Shown: positions 52,301-57,569 of the stretch, piece by piece
Layout of the letters: each line of letters begins with the position of its first letter
How positions within the stretch are numbered: position 1 is the stretch's first letter
Source: Notospermus geniculatus
Lineage: Eukaryota; Nemertea; Pilidiophora; Heteronemertea; Lineidae
Reading direction: 5' to 3'
Assembly: GCA_002633025.1 (NCBI GenBank)
Contig: NMRB01002259.1
Location: 52,562 to 116,561 of the forward strand
DNA length: 64,000 nt
Position numbers and translations under genes: made by a program
The notes under the pieces: generated by a model
Seen by the model: only the letters and a program-made list of their open reading frames with translations
Told to the model about the DNA's origin: nothing
Database searches by the model: none

Positions 52301-55300
52301 GATGACAGTGATGGTGCCAAGATGGTGGCGGGCCGTCGAATGGCATGAATGGCAGGATTTGGGACATGACTTCTGGGGTCATGACTTATTTCCGGGAATT
52401 TTTTGAAATGGCACTCTCATCTATGAAGAACCAATCATCTGTCACTCTGGAACAAAATTCCATGGGCAAAATGGCTGCTAGCAAAATTCATTTATGGGCT
52501 CTAAACACGCTCAGATGAACCCTAAATGGAAGATGTACTGTTCATATAAATTCTGTGAAAATTCCTCCAAAGAAATCGCACAAAAACAGCCAATAAACTT
52601 AACTTTGTCCATGCACTCAAAAACCTGTGAAACACCTGTCTCTAATTATCATAACACCACAAATTAGCAATCACTTTAAAAACAATATGTACATACCTAT
52701 TCCTGTCATTTATGTCTCAGTTACTGCCCTCTACTGGTCAAAGATGGAAACACCACTCAGACTCAGTGGGAGTGCAGTTGGTCGAAGGAATGACTATACT
52801 CTACAGTACAATGTACTATGAAGTACATGAGAGAGCAGTTATTTCAATTGACTGCATTCCCTCTGAACAAAAGTAGAGACACAACTTTCTACCAATAGAG
52901 GGCAGATCAGTCATGGTAGCGAATGTCACCTCACCTCCTGTTTTGGTTCTGTCATAATGTATCCTTTGCTTCCTTTTCTTCGTATCTTTATGTTTGCCAT
53001 CTTCACCTCACACCTGCCCTCTAGTGGTGCAAGGCCGTACCTCCGTTTGTGATCAGGGGCACATAGCCGATTAAAAATAAGAGCTCTTTCATGTACTGCT
53101 GCTACAAAGGAATGAAGAGAAAGGCTTTTAGATCAGTCAACCATGTTCCCCGATTTTAAATGGAGATGTGGCCTTTTACAACTGGAGGGTAGACATCCTG
53201 TCATTCTCATACGGCATCCCAGAGCCAGAAAAGTGAATCTATTTCAAAGAATTAGGTATTTTCTCAACTTCTGTGTCTATTGTTTTTATCCCACATTGGT
53301 AGCTATTAACTTCTACTTTGACTTGGCCAACTTATGCCCGCTGTACACGATCAAATTTTTCATCCAATTTTCTGAATATGCTCAATAAAGGCCTACATGC
53401 GCGTTTATACATTGAAGCCCCAAGGAAACTGAATTTCCAAAAAATTGGATGAAAAATTTGGTCGTGTGCATTAGGCGAAATTAATTGCCAACTTTGACAA
53501 AATTCAGTTTGAGTCCCTTGCAGTAAAAAAGCACCTCATACTGTGATAGATTCTAGTATTTTCTGAATATCTGTGAAATAACTTCTTTAAATTCAGCCGG
53601 CCACATGACTGCTGGAAGTGCGAGTGACATCAGTTTGAGTAAGTAACAACCTTGTTCCCTGTGATGTGATGCAGTTTCTGGAACAAGGTTGAAAAAAGCA
53701 TGGTGGTTGACTGTTGTGAGTTCTAGTATGATGTGCTTTTATTGACGTCAGCAATGCCATTTTCTTCTCTCCTCAGAAATAACTGTAATGGTAGTCAGAA
53801 CAGTCATTTGTTCAAGATGTCAGACAGATGTCATTCAAACAAAATATCAGACAGATGTCATTCATGCAAGACATCTGACAGATGTCGTTCCTTCCAAGAT
53901 ATCAGACAGATGTCATTCATGCAAGATATCAGACAGATGTCATTCATGCCAAAATATCAGACTAATGTCAGTCATGCAAGATATCTGACAGATATCCATT
54001 CCAAGATATCAGACAGATGTCATTCGTGCATGATATCTAACTGATGTCATTCATGCCAAGATATCTGACAGATATCATTCATGCCAAAACATCTGGGTGA
54101 TGTCATTCATGCAAGATATCTGACAGATGTCATTCATGCCAAGATATCAGACATGTCATTCGTGCAAGATATCTGACAGATATCATTCATGCAAGATATC
54201 AGACAGATGTCATTCATGCAAGATATCAGACAGATGTCATTCATGCAAGATATCTGACAGATAGTGATGTCATTCATGCCAAGATATCTGTCAGATGTCG
54301 TTGCACTTTCATGCAACAAACCAGACATATTCATTCAGAGTATATGTATCTGTTATCATCGAATAAATAGTACAGTTTGCATTATTTTGGCATTATTGGA
54401 GTATAAGCTTACTTCGGTTGATGCCTAGATTTGATGCCAAGATGATGCCCCGTGCTTGGACTGTTTTGCAAATGCTTGAAGCATCTCATGAAGGGGGTCT
54501 TGTTGTTGCTTTCGTATTGTCTAGCAGGCCTGTGTGTAGCAATATCCGTGTGTGGGAATGGGTGCGGACAGCTGTATCCACCAAGTCTGAGTCCACTTCG
54601 CCAATCATATCGGGCGACATTTTGTACCCTTTGAGCGAAATCATCCTGTGTTATTGTCTTGTGACAGATGTGTTGTGGTAGACTCTGATATTAAAGAGGA
54701 TGTGCTGACATATGAATATTTTTCAAACTGGTTGAATTTTCTTGATGCATTTTCTACCTGTCTTAGCAATGAGTGATACTACTTCTATTTTTCCGATTTC
54801 GTGTGCATTTTGTCTTTAGATTTTCATATTTTCTTGCTTGTTGAACATAGAAGCAAAAATATACACAATAGCCAAACACTTACACAATTTTGAATTGTTA
54901 AGAATTTTGGTCATTTTTCCTCAGAAACAGTACTTTCAAAGCTATGTTCAGCTCCATCTCGGCTTTCTGTGTAGTTTTGACTTTTCCTGCCTTTTTTGTC
55001 GTAGAACTTTTAATTCTTTGGAAATGCACAAATGAACAAATTCCCACATAACTACAGAAGGGATGAGGGAGAAAAGCATCGATACCATGCTCATGTCGTC
55101 CGACTCATTGGGTAGATTTCTTGACGAATTCGGCCATTTCAGGCTCAATCTAACTGCCAGAATGTTTATACCCCCTTAAATTCGAGCTTATTTCAGGCAG
55201 AACTGCCATAACCTGGAATATCATTCTATTGGGTGACTGTTTTCATGTTAGATTTCAACTTCCCCCTCTGTCTCTTTACAGGATATGATGAGCCTATCCT

Positions 55301-57569
55301 CTCCTATGAACCTGTAGTGCAGCAAGAATGTAAGTTGACAAAAAGTTCATGGGTCAATGTCGATTTCCTGTGGAAAGGAATAGAACTGCAACTCCGGCCT
55401 TCGAACTTCAGTGCTGCCACCTGTGGAGAACTTTGCCACATGGATTAGGCATTGGTGGTATTGAAATCTATTCAAAACCATTGAGGTCAGGCCCATGTCA
55501 ATTTCTTATTGAAAGGAATAGTATTCAGTGTTTCCGTCAGAGGGGGGCGTGTCCCCTCCTTAAAAAGTCAAAATTACTCAAAATTCGTGTTTTTGACCAA
55601 GAATTCTGTCAAATTTTCTTGTTGTCCCCCCTTAAAAAATTCCTGGCAGAAACACTGATTTGTTCGGGACTGCTAGTGCAGTGCTGCCACCTATTGACAA
55701 TGCATGCAGTCCCCATTGGTAACCAAGTACTTCATGACCTTTATTTTCTGTTGATGGTAACTGTTGCCTTGTCTGTTTCAGTGAAATACACAAGACCAGT
55801 GATAGTCCTGGGGCCACTCAAAGACCGCATCAATGATGACCTCATCTCAGAATTCCCCGATAAATTTGGAAGTTGTGTACCCCGTAAGTATAGACTCCTA
55901 TCACTCCAAAAGAGCGCAGCACCTGACGGTAGCTAGTTAGGCCTACATGTCACGATGTCCCGTACCCCATTCTGAATGACGTGACGTGACTTGAAAAAAA
56001 TCCACTTGTTTCAGCGATCATGACGTCGTCTCAAGTCAAGATGTCATGGAATGTAGTACAGGACGTCGTGACGCTGTAGCTACTGTCAGGTGCTGCGCTC
56101 TTTTGGAGTGATATCGTATATTGAAACTGTCAGCAGTCAGCATGGCAGATGATTTTGGCTGGATGAATCGTGGATTCCATATTGGGTACACACACATGTA
56201 ACCTAAGGTGCCTCACCACCTGAGGGTTTTGCCCGTTGAGAGCCAACTTGCACACGAAAACTTGCATGGAGGAGTGGCGTCCATTGACATTTCTGATGGC
56301 ATTGTTGGAGTTGGTTGCTGCTGAGTATATATTGTAAACAAATAAATTTCATGATGACCATTTCGTCTTCGTCTTAGATACAACACGACCGAAACGAGAA
56401 TATGAAGTCGATGCCCGAGATTATCATTTTGTATCATCGAGAGAACAGATGGAACGAGATATACAAAATCACTTGTTTATAGAAGCTGGCCAGTATAATG
56501 ATAATTTGTATGGTACAAGTGTGGCGTCGGTGAAGGAAGTCGCACAAAAGGTGAGTGTGCGTGTAAGATGGGGGGGGGGGGGTATTCANCAGAATGGTAG
56601 GCTATGTGATTCTAAATAAAGTACAAGGTTTGAAGCAAGAGTGTGCACATGTAGGCTGTCTGAATCTAAAAATAGTGACAAGATTTGAAACAATAATGTG
56701 CAAATGTAGGCTTTCTGAGCCTAAAAAAGTGGCATGATTGGCAATAGAAAAGCAAGCACTGTGTCGACCTTGCATTGAAGTTACTGTCATGTTTGTATAT
56801 TTCAGGGTAAACATTGTATATTAGACGTGAGTGGTAATGCCATAAAACGCCTCCAGGTGGCAGGACTCTACCCTATTGCCATATTCATTAAACCAAAATC
56901 TCCTGAAGCAATCATGTAAGTTTACAGTACATGTAATGGTCCGTGTTCTCTGGTTTCCTCCTGCATTATAATCATTTCAATGGACAGTGAGGTTTTCTTG
57001 AGGACCAAGGTGTTGGTTGAGATCTGCGCTGATGTAACAACTTGGATGCCCTCAAGATGTGGGAAAGGGGTGATCTTTGGGCAGAAGAATTGATGTCATC
57101 AAATTTCAGGGAATTCGATTGATTTCCATTTTCGTTTTGTTTCAGTGACATGAACAAAAGAATGACAGAAGAACAAGCCCAAAAAACTTATGACAGAGCG
57201 TTGAAACTAGAACAGGAATTTGGAGAATATTTCACAGGTATGTTGGCCAGTTGGCCGATTGAAAACACTTGTTAGGGTTGACAAATCACTGTCAACGAAT
57301 CGGACTTGATCCTGTCAACGAATCGGACTTGTATCATGGCCTTTGACCCTGTATCATCCCTCGGGATGATACGGGGTCTCAGGCCATGATACCGGGACTG
57401 ATACAGCTCAGCTCATATGATAACATCCAAGTATTATCTGACAAAAACGTCTTACATTTCAGCTGTTGTAATGGGCGATACCGCTGAAGAGATCTATGCA
57501 AGGGTGAAGAATGTGATACAAGATCAATCAGGTCCATTAATCTGGGTACCGTCGAAGGAGAAGTTGTAG
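7256..57569 (+). CDS. Discs-large (DLG) MAGUK scaffold, spliced, 5' incomplete
   Basis: Membrane-associated guanylate kinase scaffold of cell junctions and synapses. Its PDZ domains bind C-terminal peptides of receptors and channels, and the SH3-HOOK-GK module binds adaptor and polarity proteins. The coding exons, all GT-AG, are 7256-7306, 7499-7623, 8034-8136, 8731-8797, 9045-9181, 9541-9661, 13929-14046, 46317-46473, 47163-47265, 47531-47633, 47741-47782 (into a gap), 50400-50508, 53597-53638, 55282-55329, 55782-55883, 56378-56550, 56806-56915, 57146-57237 and 57463-57569. Candidate extras are 12340-12372 and 50946-50960. Splice phases agree throughout, except across the gap, where they cannot be tested. 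Each PDZ has a GLGF carboxylate-binding loop and a His at the start of helix B, the class I pattern. The HOOK motif resembles fly Dlg and the vertebrate DLG1 I3 insert. The N-terminus lies outside the window. Confidence 0.95.
7499..7623 (+). CDS. DLG exon: PDZ1 core
   Basis: Encodes [20 protein letters not shown] and onward to SDGRLR. GLGF is the carboxylate-binding loop. The acceptor is CCTTTTCAG and the donor CAG|GTGAGG. The exon ends with two bases of an Arg codon. Confidence 0.95.
8034..8136 (+). CDS. DLG exon: PDZ1 C-terminal half
   Basis: Encodes [20 protein letters not shown] to AGSTVTL. The His of VSHSEA is the helix B residue typical of class I PDZ domains. I chose donor TTA|GTACGT at 8137 over GTATCC at 8141. 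Only the former keeps frame with the next exon (HVKRPK), and it matches the donor consensus better. Confidence 0.9.
8268..8403. mobile_element. MITE, GGGCCCAGTTGCACAAAG ends
   Basis: Left and right ends are inverted repeats of about 45 bp, including GAATCTTAAGTCT and its complement. The element lies in the intron between PDZ1 and PDZ2 exons and has no coding capacity. Confidence 0.75.
8490..8665 (+). mobile_element. tRNA-derived SINE-like sequence
   Basis: A TGCAGTGGTTACAGC block (box A-like) and GATTTGATTCCTGGC (box B-like) lie about 40 bp apart. They are followed by a body containing GTTCCCCAGAAAGATTTCTG. A related head and body occur at 42541-42690. Confidence 0.5.
8731..8797 (+). CDS. 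DLG exon: PDZ1-PDZ2 linker and PDZ2 first strand
   Basis: Encodes [20 protein letters not shown] then NK plus one base. The acceptor is TGTTTCCAG and the donor AAAG|GTAGGC. VKG-NKG-LGF continues without a break into the next exon. Confidence 0.92.
9045..9181 (+). CDS. DLG exon: PDZ2 core
   Basis: Encodes [20 protein letters not shown] to VGDRLIQ. The motif [12 protein letters not shown] is a hallmark of DLG PDZ2. The acceptor is TGTTTTCAG and the donor CAG|GTAGGC. Confidence 0.95.
9541..9661 (+). CDS. DLG exon: PDZ2 C-terminal half
   Basis: Encodes [20 protein letters not shown] to SEEYS, with the class I His in ISHEEA. The acceptor is TCTTCGTCCAG and the donor TCAG|GTAGGT, leaving one base. 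Confidence 0.95.
9662..10168. other. Intron sequence, no feature recognised
   Basis: First part of the intron after PDZ2. I see only short frames and no repeat with clear ends. Confidence 0.5.
10169..10337. mobile_element. pogo-like MITE, related to 11797-11978
   Basis: Shares the blocks GGACACCTCTGCC, GTTCAGTCCCAAA and GTCCTTAATAGAGAGGTTCC with the element at 11797. Its left end (ACCTCCCTCTGCGGACACCT) and right end are inverted copies of the same motif. Confidence 0.65.
10921..11278. repeat. Minisatellite, five 69-75-bp units rich in AGGTCA half-sites
   Basis: Five units start at 10921, 10996, 11071, 11140 and 11209. The 75-bp type contains AAAATCCCAGAAAGCAGCC; the 69-bp type contains GATGGTGACGGTGAGCAGCC. 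Most units carry AAGGTCA, a 6-bp spacer and TGACCTT, then a further TGACCTTG. This gives many nuclear-receptor half-site motifs. Reading frames across it on the - strand are repeat artefacts. Confidence 0.85.
11797..11978. mobile_element. pogo-like MITE with TA ends
   Basis: Ends AGTGGAACCTCCCTTAACGG and GAGAGGTTCCACTGTA are inverted repeats next to TA, as in pogo/Tigger-type Tc1-mariner elements. The length is about 180 bp and there is no transposase. Solo ends of the same family occur near 17600, 19500, 34200 and 49770. Confidence 0.7.
12340..12372 (+). CDS. Candidate 33-nt DLG cassette exon (Pro/Ser-rich)
   Basis: A strong acceptor (CTCGTTCTTCCAG) and donor (CCTG|GTAAGT) enclose 33 bases. 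The exon starts and ends in phase 1, exactly the phase of the intron it sits in. Read in frame it inserts [11 protein letters not shown] into the PDZ2-PDZ3 linker, which is otherwise rich in Ser, Asn and Pro. Proline-rich alternative inserts are known in DLG genes, though at a different position (N-terminal). Sequence alone cannot prove its use. Confidence 0.5.
12513..12700. mobile_element. Palindromic MITE, GTTGGCTCTC family
   Basis: The left end GGTACTGCTCCACATGGGAG and right end CACATGGGGCAGCACCATAA are inverted. The inner arms carry GTTGGCTCTC and its degenerate complement. Family members or fragments lie near 13675-13815, 16540, 20740, 35720, 36060, 47817-48265, 51315-51492 and 56225. 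Confidence 0.7.
13415..13569. mobile_element. MITE, AAGGCCCGGTTGCACCAG ends
   Basis: The left end AAGGCCCGGTTGCACCAG and right end CTGGTGCAACCGAGCCT are inverted. Inner arms alternate TTGAGGTTGA-type sequence. There is no coding sequence. Confidence 0.7.
13675..13815. mobile_element. Palindromic MITE copy, GTTGGCTCTC family
   Basis: GAGTTGGCTCTCATGGGCAG at the left mirrors TTGCCCATCGAGAGCCAAC at the right. The element ends about 110 bp before the next DLG exon. Confidence 0.65.
13929..14046 (+). CDS. DLG exon: PDZ2-PDZ3 linker
   Basis: Encodes [20 protein letters not shown] and onward to TEEDIPR. The acceptor is CTTTGTTTCAG and the donor CACG|GTAGGG. The exon ends with CG, which becomes Arg when joined to 46317 (R-EPRK). 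The E-DI-REPRK pattern matches the linker of fly and vertebrate DLG. Confidence 0.92.
14100..14176 (+). mobile_element. tRNA-derived SINE head (Ala AGC-like)
   Basis: TAGCTGAGTGGTTA (box A) and GGGTTCGAATCC (box B) lie about 35 bp apart, and the TTAGCAA loop would carry anticodon AGC. The acceptor stem does not pair and the T stem is poor, so this is a tRNA-derived repeat rather than a working tRNA gene. Confidence 0.55.
15662..15756 (+). CDS. Weak candidate alternative first exon of DLG
   Basis: An ATG at 15662 with an in-frame stop upstream (near 15610) opens 31 codons and ends CG|GTAAGA in phase 2, so it would splice in frame to PDZ3 at 46317. The peptide begins [20 protein letters not shown]. 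One exon in three fits phase by chance, and no other support is visible. Confidence 0.2.
15859..16464. mobile_element. 606-bp inverted-repeat element with TTTAT duplication
   Basis: Ends CAGGTCTGTCCGGACG and CGTCCGGACAGACCTG are perfect 16-bp inverted repeats, extended by degenerate ATATCGAGTA sequence. Both are flanked by TTTAT (15854-15858 and 16465-16469). Inside are repeated ACTCG/CGAGT motifs. There is no transposase frame. Confidence 0.85.
16675..17496. mobile_element. Foldback-type element with repeat-built arms
   Basis: The left arm (16675-16868) consists of about fifteen 11-14-base units of the form GTAAATTAGACAA. The right arm (about 17303-17496) is its inverted copy, in nearly the same unit order. 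The outermost bases ATCCAG and CTGGAT close the inverted repeat. The interior (16869-17302) has no recognised gene. Long terminal arms made of short tandem repeats are the signature of foldback elements. Confidence 0.8.
19311..19420. mobile_element. MITE, GGCCCAGTATTCATAAAG ends
   Basis: A 110-bp near-perfect palindrome. The left arm contains GCTACTTAAGTCTAAGTATG and the right arm is its complement. There is no coding sequence. Confidence 0.75.
23811..24232. mobile_element. 422-bp MITE with about 190-bp inverted arms
   Basis: The left end GGGCCCGTATTCAATAAGGG mirrors CCCTTATTGAATACGGCCC. Inversion continues through blocks such as GCGTACAAATTCTGCATTAC for most of the length. The element lies about 650 bp upstream of the alternative DLG first exon. 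Confidence 0.8.
24600..24881 (+). promoter_or_regulatory. Putative leader/promoter region of the internal DLG start
   Basis: This region precedes the ATG at 24882. An in-frame TAG at 24810 blocks N-terminal extension unless splicing intervenes. A possible acceptor (CTGTCATTTACAG, ending 24622) and a donor-like GTAAGT at 24765 mean a spliced 5' UTR is possible. I see no clear TATA box. The promoter role is inferred from position. Confidence 0.3.
24882..25519 (+). CDS. Alternative first exon of DLG, acidic N-terminus
   Basis: An ATG in strong context (A at -3, G at +4) opens 212 codons with no stop in otherwise stop-dense intron. The exon ends ACAAG|GTAAGG, leaving AG, which with the first G of 46317 makes Arg and continues EPRK into PDZ3. 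The peptide begins [20 protein letters not shown], a short hydrophobic/Cys patch followed by basic residues. A long acidic, Ser/Thr/Asp/Glu-rich disordered stretch follows, then [20 protein letters not shown]. Cys12 could be lipidated, but Ser5 and Thr7 do not fit the usual Ser6 of N-myristoylation motifs. Codon-like composition sets it apart from the surrounding intron. The product would be a short DLG isoform lacking PDZ1 and PDZ2. Confidence 0.8.
26962..27347. other. Assembly gap, 386 N
   Basis: A run of N within the 32-kb intron. Reading frames drawn across it have no meaning. Confidence 1.
27440..28025. repeat. Degenerate inverted GGAATAGCCCC/GGGGCTATTCC tract
   Basis: TGGGGCTATTCCACGCCCTA, a short palindrome at 27590-27617 and TGTGGAATGGCCCCCCAGCC near 28000 form scattered inverted copies of one motif. 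It may be a decayed element, but its borders are unclear. Confidence 0.35.
29563..30282. mobile_element. Element B interrupted by element A
   Basis: The outer parts (29563-29623 and 30232-30282) correspond to the short element at 6918-7035 in reverse orientation. The inner part (29624-30231) has its own inverted ends, TATAGATGAGATCAAA and TTTGAACTGATCTATA, and matches the outer element at 6690-7255. The inner element appears to have inserted at a TA in the outer one. Confidence 0.65.
32056..32171. mobile_element. Half of a GCAGACGG-family MITE
   Basis: Closely matches the right half of the element at 59049-59258, including TTCTTCAGATGGTTGATAGG and GAAGATGCCGTCTGCTGGAC. The left arm is missing. 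Confidence 0.65.
33862..33914 (+). CDS. Candidate alternative first exon of DLG, short basic N-terminus
   Basis: An ATG with A at -3 opens 17 codons ([17 protein letters not shown]) and ends CGAG|GTAAGG in phase 2. It would read in frame into REPRK of PDZ3. The donor is strong. The phase match alone has a one-in-three chance, so this is a suggestion only. Confidence 0.3.
38550..38695. repeat. 21-bp tandem repeat, about seven units
   Basis: Units of the form AGGTTGGAAATCRTGTCTGT repeat from about 38550. The unit length is a multiple of three, so frames stay open on both strands. This is not evidence of coding. Confidence 0.85.
40562..40772. mobile_element. GCAGACGG-family MITE
   Basis: The left end TAACTCCTCCACCCCCAGA and right end TTGGGGCTGACGAGTTA are inverted. 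The inner arms carry AGCAGACGGCATCTTCTG and its complement. It is related to 59049-59258. Confidence 0.7.
41634..42040. mobile_element. AAAGGAGCACGGTAT element with internal 45-bp minisatellite
   Basis: The left end TTTAAAGGAGCACGGTAT and right end GGCAATACCGGGCTTCTTTA are inverted. The body contains TAGAGGGAGCCACCTAGCG. At about 41790-42000, five 45-bp units of GGTTGGAGAGTGGTGCACAG plus a GC-rich tail are repeated in tandem. The related element at 61612-62232 has only one such unit. Confidence 0.8.
42541..42690 (+). mobile_element. tRNA-derived SINE-like sequence
   Basis: GTGGTGTAGTGCTACTGC and GGTTCTGGGTCTGAACTC resemble boxes A and B. A body containing AACTTTCTGGGGAACTCCGG follows, similar to 8590-8665. 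Confidence 0.45.
43938..44028. repeat. AACAMY microsatellite
   Basis: A run of AACAAT, AACACC and similar hexamers centred on 43975-44022. Long open frames through it are composition artefacts. Confidence 0.7.
44128..45008. mobile_element. 881-bp pogo/Tigger-like element, non-autonomous
   Basis: The left end TACAGTAGAACCTCGC and right end GTGAGGTTCTACTGTA are inverted repeats bounded by TA. Inside, several further copies of CTGTCCGTAATAGTGAGGT in both orientations lie near each end. No DDE transposase frame is visible. Confidence 0.75.
46317..46473 (+). CDS. DLG exon: PDZ3 N-terminal half
   Basis: Encodes [20 protein letters not shown] and onward to [27 protein letters not shown] is diagnostic of DLG PDZ3. 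The acceptor is CGTACTTGTAG and the donor ACG|GTAAGT. The phase-2 start accepts both the linker exon at 14046 and the alternative first exon at 25519. Confidence 0.95.
46498..46614. mobile_element. MITE, GGCCCGTATTCTAGAAG ends
   Basis: Begins 25 bases after the PDZ3 donor. The left end mirrors CTTCTGGAATACGTCC, and the element is related to 2218-2314. Confidence 0.6.
47163..47265 (+). CDS. DLG exon: PDZ3 C-terminal half
   Basis: Encodes [20 protein letters not shown] to QYKPE. His of ATHEEA is the class I helix B residue. The acceptor is TCTCATTCAG and the donor GAAG|GTACGT. Confidence 0.95.
47280..47458. mobile_element. hAT-like MITE, CAGG.GCGGATCCA ends
   Basis: The left end CAGGCGCGGATCCAAGG and right end CCTGGATCCGCCCCTG are inverted. 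A relative of its left half lies near 20686. It begins 14 bases after the PDZ3 donor. Confidence 0.65.
47531..47633 (+). CDS. DLG exon: PDZ3-SH3 linker
   Basis: Encodes [20 protein letters not shown] to KTLFVR. It matches the conserved [16 protein letters not shown] segment, and KKTLFVR leads into the SH3 first strand. The acceptor is TCCATTTCAG. The donor CAG|GTCAGA is weaker but keeps the phase. Confidence 0.93.
47741..47782 (+). CDS. DLG exon: start of SH3, cut by gap
   Basis: Encodes [14 protein letters not shown] after completing Arg across the junction, the ALYDYD-type opening of the DLG SH3 domain. The reading frame runs straight into N at 47783. The rest of the SH3 is not found after the gap. 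Confidence 0.92.
47783..47816. other. Assembly gap, 34 N, inside DLG SH3 exon
   Basis: The gap falls mid-codon in the SH3 exon. The sequence resumes in repeat DNA. DLG proteins have roughly 45 more SH3 residues plus an RAR-rich HOOK start at this point, so the true missing length must exceed 34 bases. Confidence 0.95.
47817..48265. repeat. GTTGGCTCTC-family MITE with tandem CCATAGAAAGCTATGGGT
   Basis: The left edge GTTGGCTCTCTATGGGCAG and right edge TTGCCATTGAGAGCCAAC are inverted. Between them about ten copies of CATCCATAGAAAGCTATGGG, itself a near-palindrome, repeat with variable spacing. The array abuts the assembly gap and may have caused it. Confidence 0.75.
48266..50399. other. Intron between SH3 and HOOK exons
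   Basis: I searched for the missing SH3 residues (a WWQAR-like motif) and found none. It holds a decayed pogo-family end near 49720-49780 and a tRNA-like SINE head (50108-50190, GGGTTCGATCCCTCG box B). Nothing else was recognised. Confidence 0.6.
50400..50508 (+). CDS. DLG exon: HOOK region, 4.1-binding-type motif
   Basis: Encodes [20 protein letters not shown] and onward to [22 protein letters not shown] closely matches fly Dlg and resembles the vertebrate DLG1 I3 insert, which binds the FERM domain of protein 4.1 and helps membrane targeting. The acceptor is CTGTTTCCAG and the donor GAAA|GTAAGT, leaving one base. Confidence 0.93.
50648..50890. repeat. Two tandem hairpins built on GTAAATGCTTTTAC
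   Basis: CCGGTAAATGCTTTTAC pairs with GTAAAAGCATTTACTGG (50648-50723). TAGTAAATGCTTTTAC pairs with CAAAAGCATTTACTA (50810-50890). Both lie in the intron between the HOOK exon and the small exon at 50946. Confidence 0.7.
50946..50960 (+). CDS. Candidate 15-nt DLG micro-exon
   Basis: The acceptor TTTAATTCTAG and donor CCTG|GTGCGT enclose 15 bases in phase 1 at both ends, adding TGQDP to the HOOK. The length is a multiple of three and the phase fits. The donor is weak, so it is uncertain. Confidence 0.4.
52131..52425. mobile_element. 295-bp MITE, CATAGATGAGAGT ends
   Basis: CATAGATGAGAGT at the left mirrors ACTCTCATCTATG at the right, with inner TTTTCCGGGAATTCCCGG and TTTCCGGGAATTTTT. There is no coding sequence. 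Confidence 0.75.
53334..53477. mobile_element. MITE, ATCAAATTTTTCATCCAATT arms
   Basis: CGATCAAATTTTTCATCCAA and its complement form long arms that end near CGCTGTACACG and CGTGTGCATTAGGCG. It lies about 120 bp upstream of the 42-nt HOOK exon. Confidence 0.7.
53597..53638 (+). CDS. DLG exon: 42-nt HOOK segment
   Basis: Encodes [13 protein letters not shown] after one completed codon. It corresponds to HVTSNASDSESS at this position in vertebrate DLG. The acceptor is TTTAAATTCAG and the donor TTGA|GTAAGT; it is in phase 1 at both ends, so it can be skipped without a frame change. Confidence 0.75.
53813..54300. repeat. 27-bp minisatellite, about 17 units
   Basis: Units of the form GATATCAGACAGATGTCATT plus CATGCAA repeat with many variants (TCTGACAGAT, CCAAGAT). 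The array begins 175 bp after the 42-nt HOOK exon. Open frames across it on both strands are artefacts of repetition. Confidence 0.9.
54301..55281. other. Intron, no feature recognised
   Basis: Only short frames, with no clear repeat ends and no domain sequence. Confidence 0.5.
55282..55329 (+). CDS. DLG exon: HOOK-GK junction
   Basis: Encodes [16 protein letters not shown] (first Gly completed across the junction), matching YVLSYEPV-QQE of DLG proteins. The acceptor is GTCTCTTTACAG and the donor GAAT|GTAAGT. Confidence 0.93.
55526..55657. mobile_element. MITE, CAGTGTTTCCGTCAG ends
   Basis: CAGTGTTTCCGTCAGAGGGG mirrors CCTGGCAGAAACACTG, with inner TCCTTAAAAAGTC and CCTTAAAAAATTC. It is intronic. 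Confidence 0.75.
55782..55883 (+). CDS. DLG exon: GK domain, start
   Basis: Encodes [20 protein letters not shown] and onward to SCVP. GPLKDR stands in place of the ATP-binding P-loop (GxxGxGKS) of true guanylate kinases. This is why the MAGUK GK domain is a protein-binding module rather than an enzyme. The donor is CCCC|GTAAGT, with one base carried over. Confidence 0.95.
55899..56113. mobile_element. Palindromic MITE 16 bp after a GK donor
   Basis: TATCACTCCAAAAGAGCGCAG mirrors GCGCTCTTTTGGAGTGATA, with inner GACGGTAGCTA and TAGCTACTGTC arms. Because it starts so close to the splice donor, a hairpin in the pre-mRNA could influence splicing. Confidence 0.8.
56378..56550 (+). CDS. DLG exon: GK domain, middle
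   Basis: Encodes [20 protein letters not shown] and onward to KEVAQK. TTRPKR-YEVD-RDYHFV is the conserved GMP-binding-fold segment of [22 protein letters not shown] also matches. The acceptor is CTTCGTCTTAG and the donor AAG|GTGAGT. Confidence 0.95.
56806..56915 (+). CDS. DLG exon: GK domain, core strand
   Basis: Encodes [20 protein letters not shown] to KSPEAI. The [14 protein letters not shown] segment is near-invariant in DLG proteins. The acceptor is TATATTTCAG and the donor ATCAT|GTAAGT. Confidence 0.95.
57146..57237 (+). CDS. DLG exon: GK domain, lid helices
   Basis: Encodes [20 protein letters not shown] to EYFT, matching the [10 protein letters not shown] segment. The acceptor is TTTTGTTTCAG and the donor ACAG|GTATGT. 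Confidence 0.95.
57463..57569 (+). CDS. DLG last coding exon: GK C-terminus
   Basis: Encodes [20 protein letters not shown] and onward to IWVPSKEKL, then TAG at 57567-57569. The C-terminal IWVPxKEKL is the family-typical end, so the protein is full length at this side. Confidence 0.97.

Larger units (their letters stand above)
50961..53596. other. Intron with MITEs
   Basis: Contains a GTTGGCTCTC-family MITE (about 51315-51492), a 295-bp inverted-repeat element (52131-52425), and repeated GTACTNNGTTGTACT-type sequence near 51950-52000 and 52790-52830. No further coding exon was recognised. Confidence 0.55.

Noticed and set aside
53733-54334. Repetitive frames rich in Cys/His/Asp
   Set aside because: Translation of the 27-bp minisatellite.
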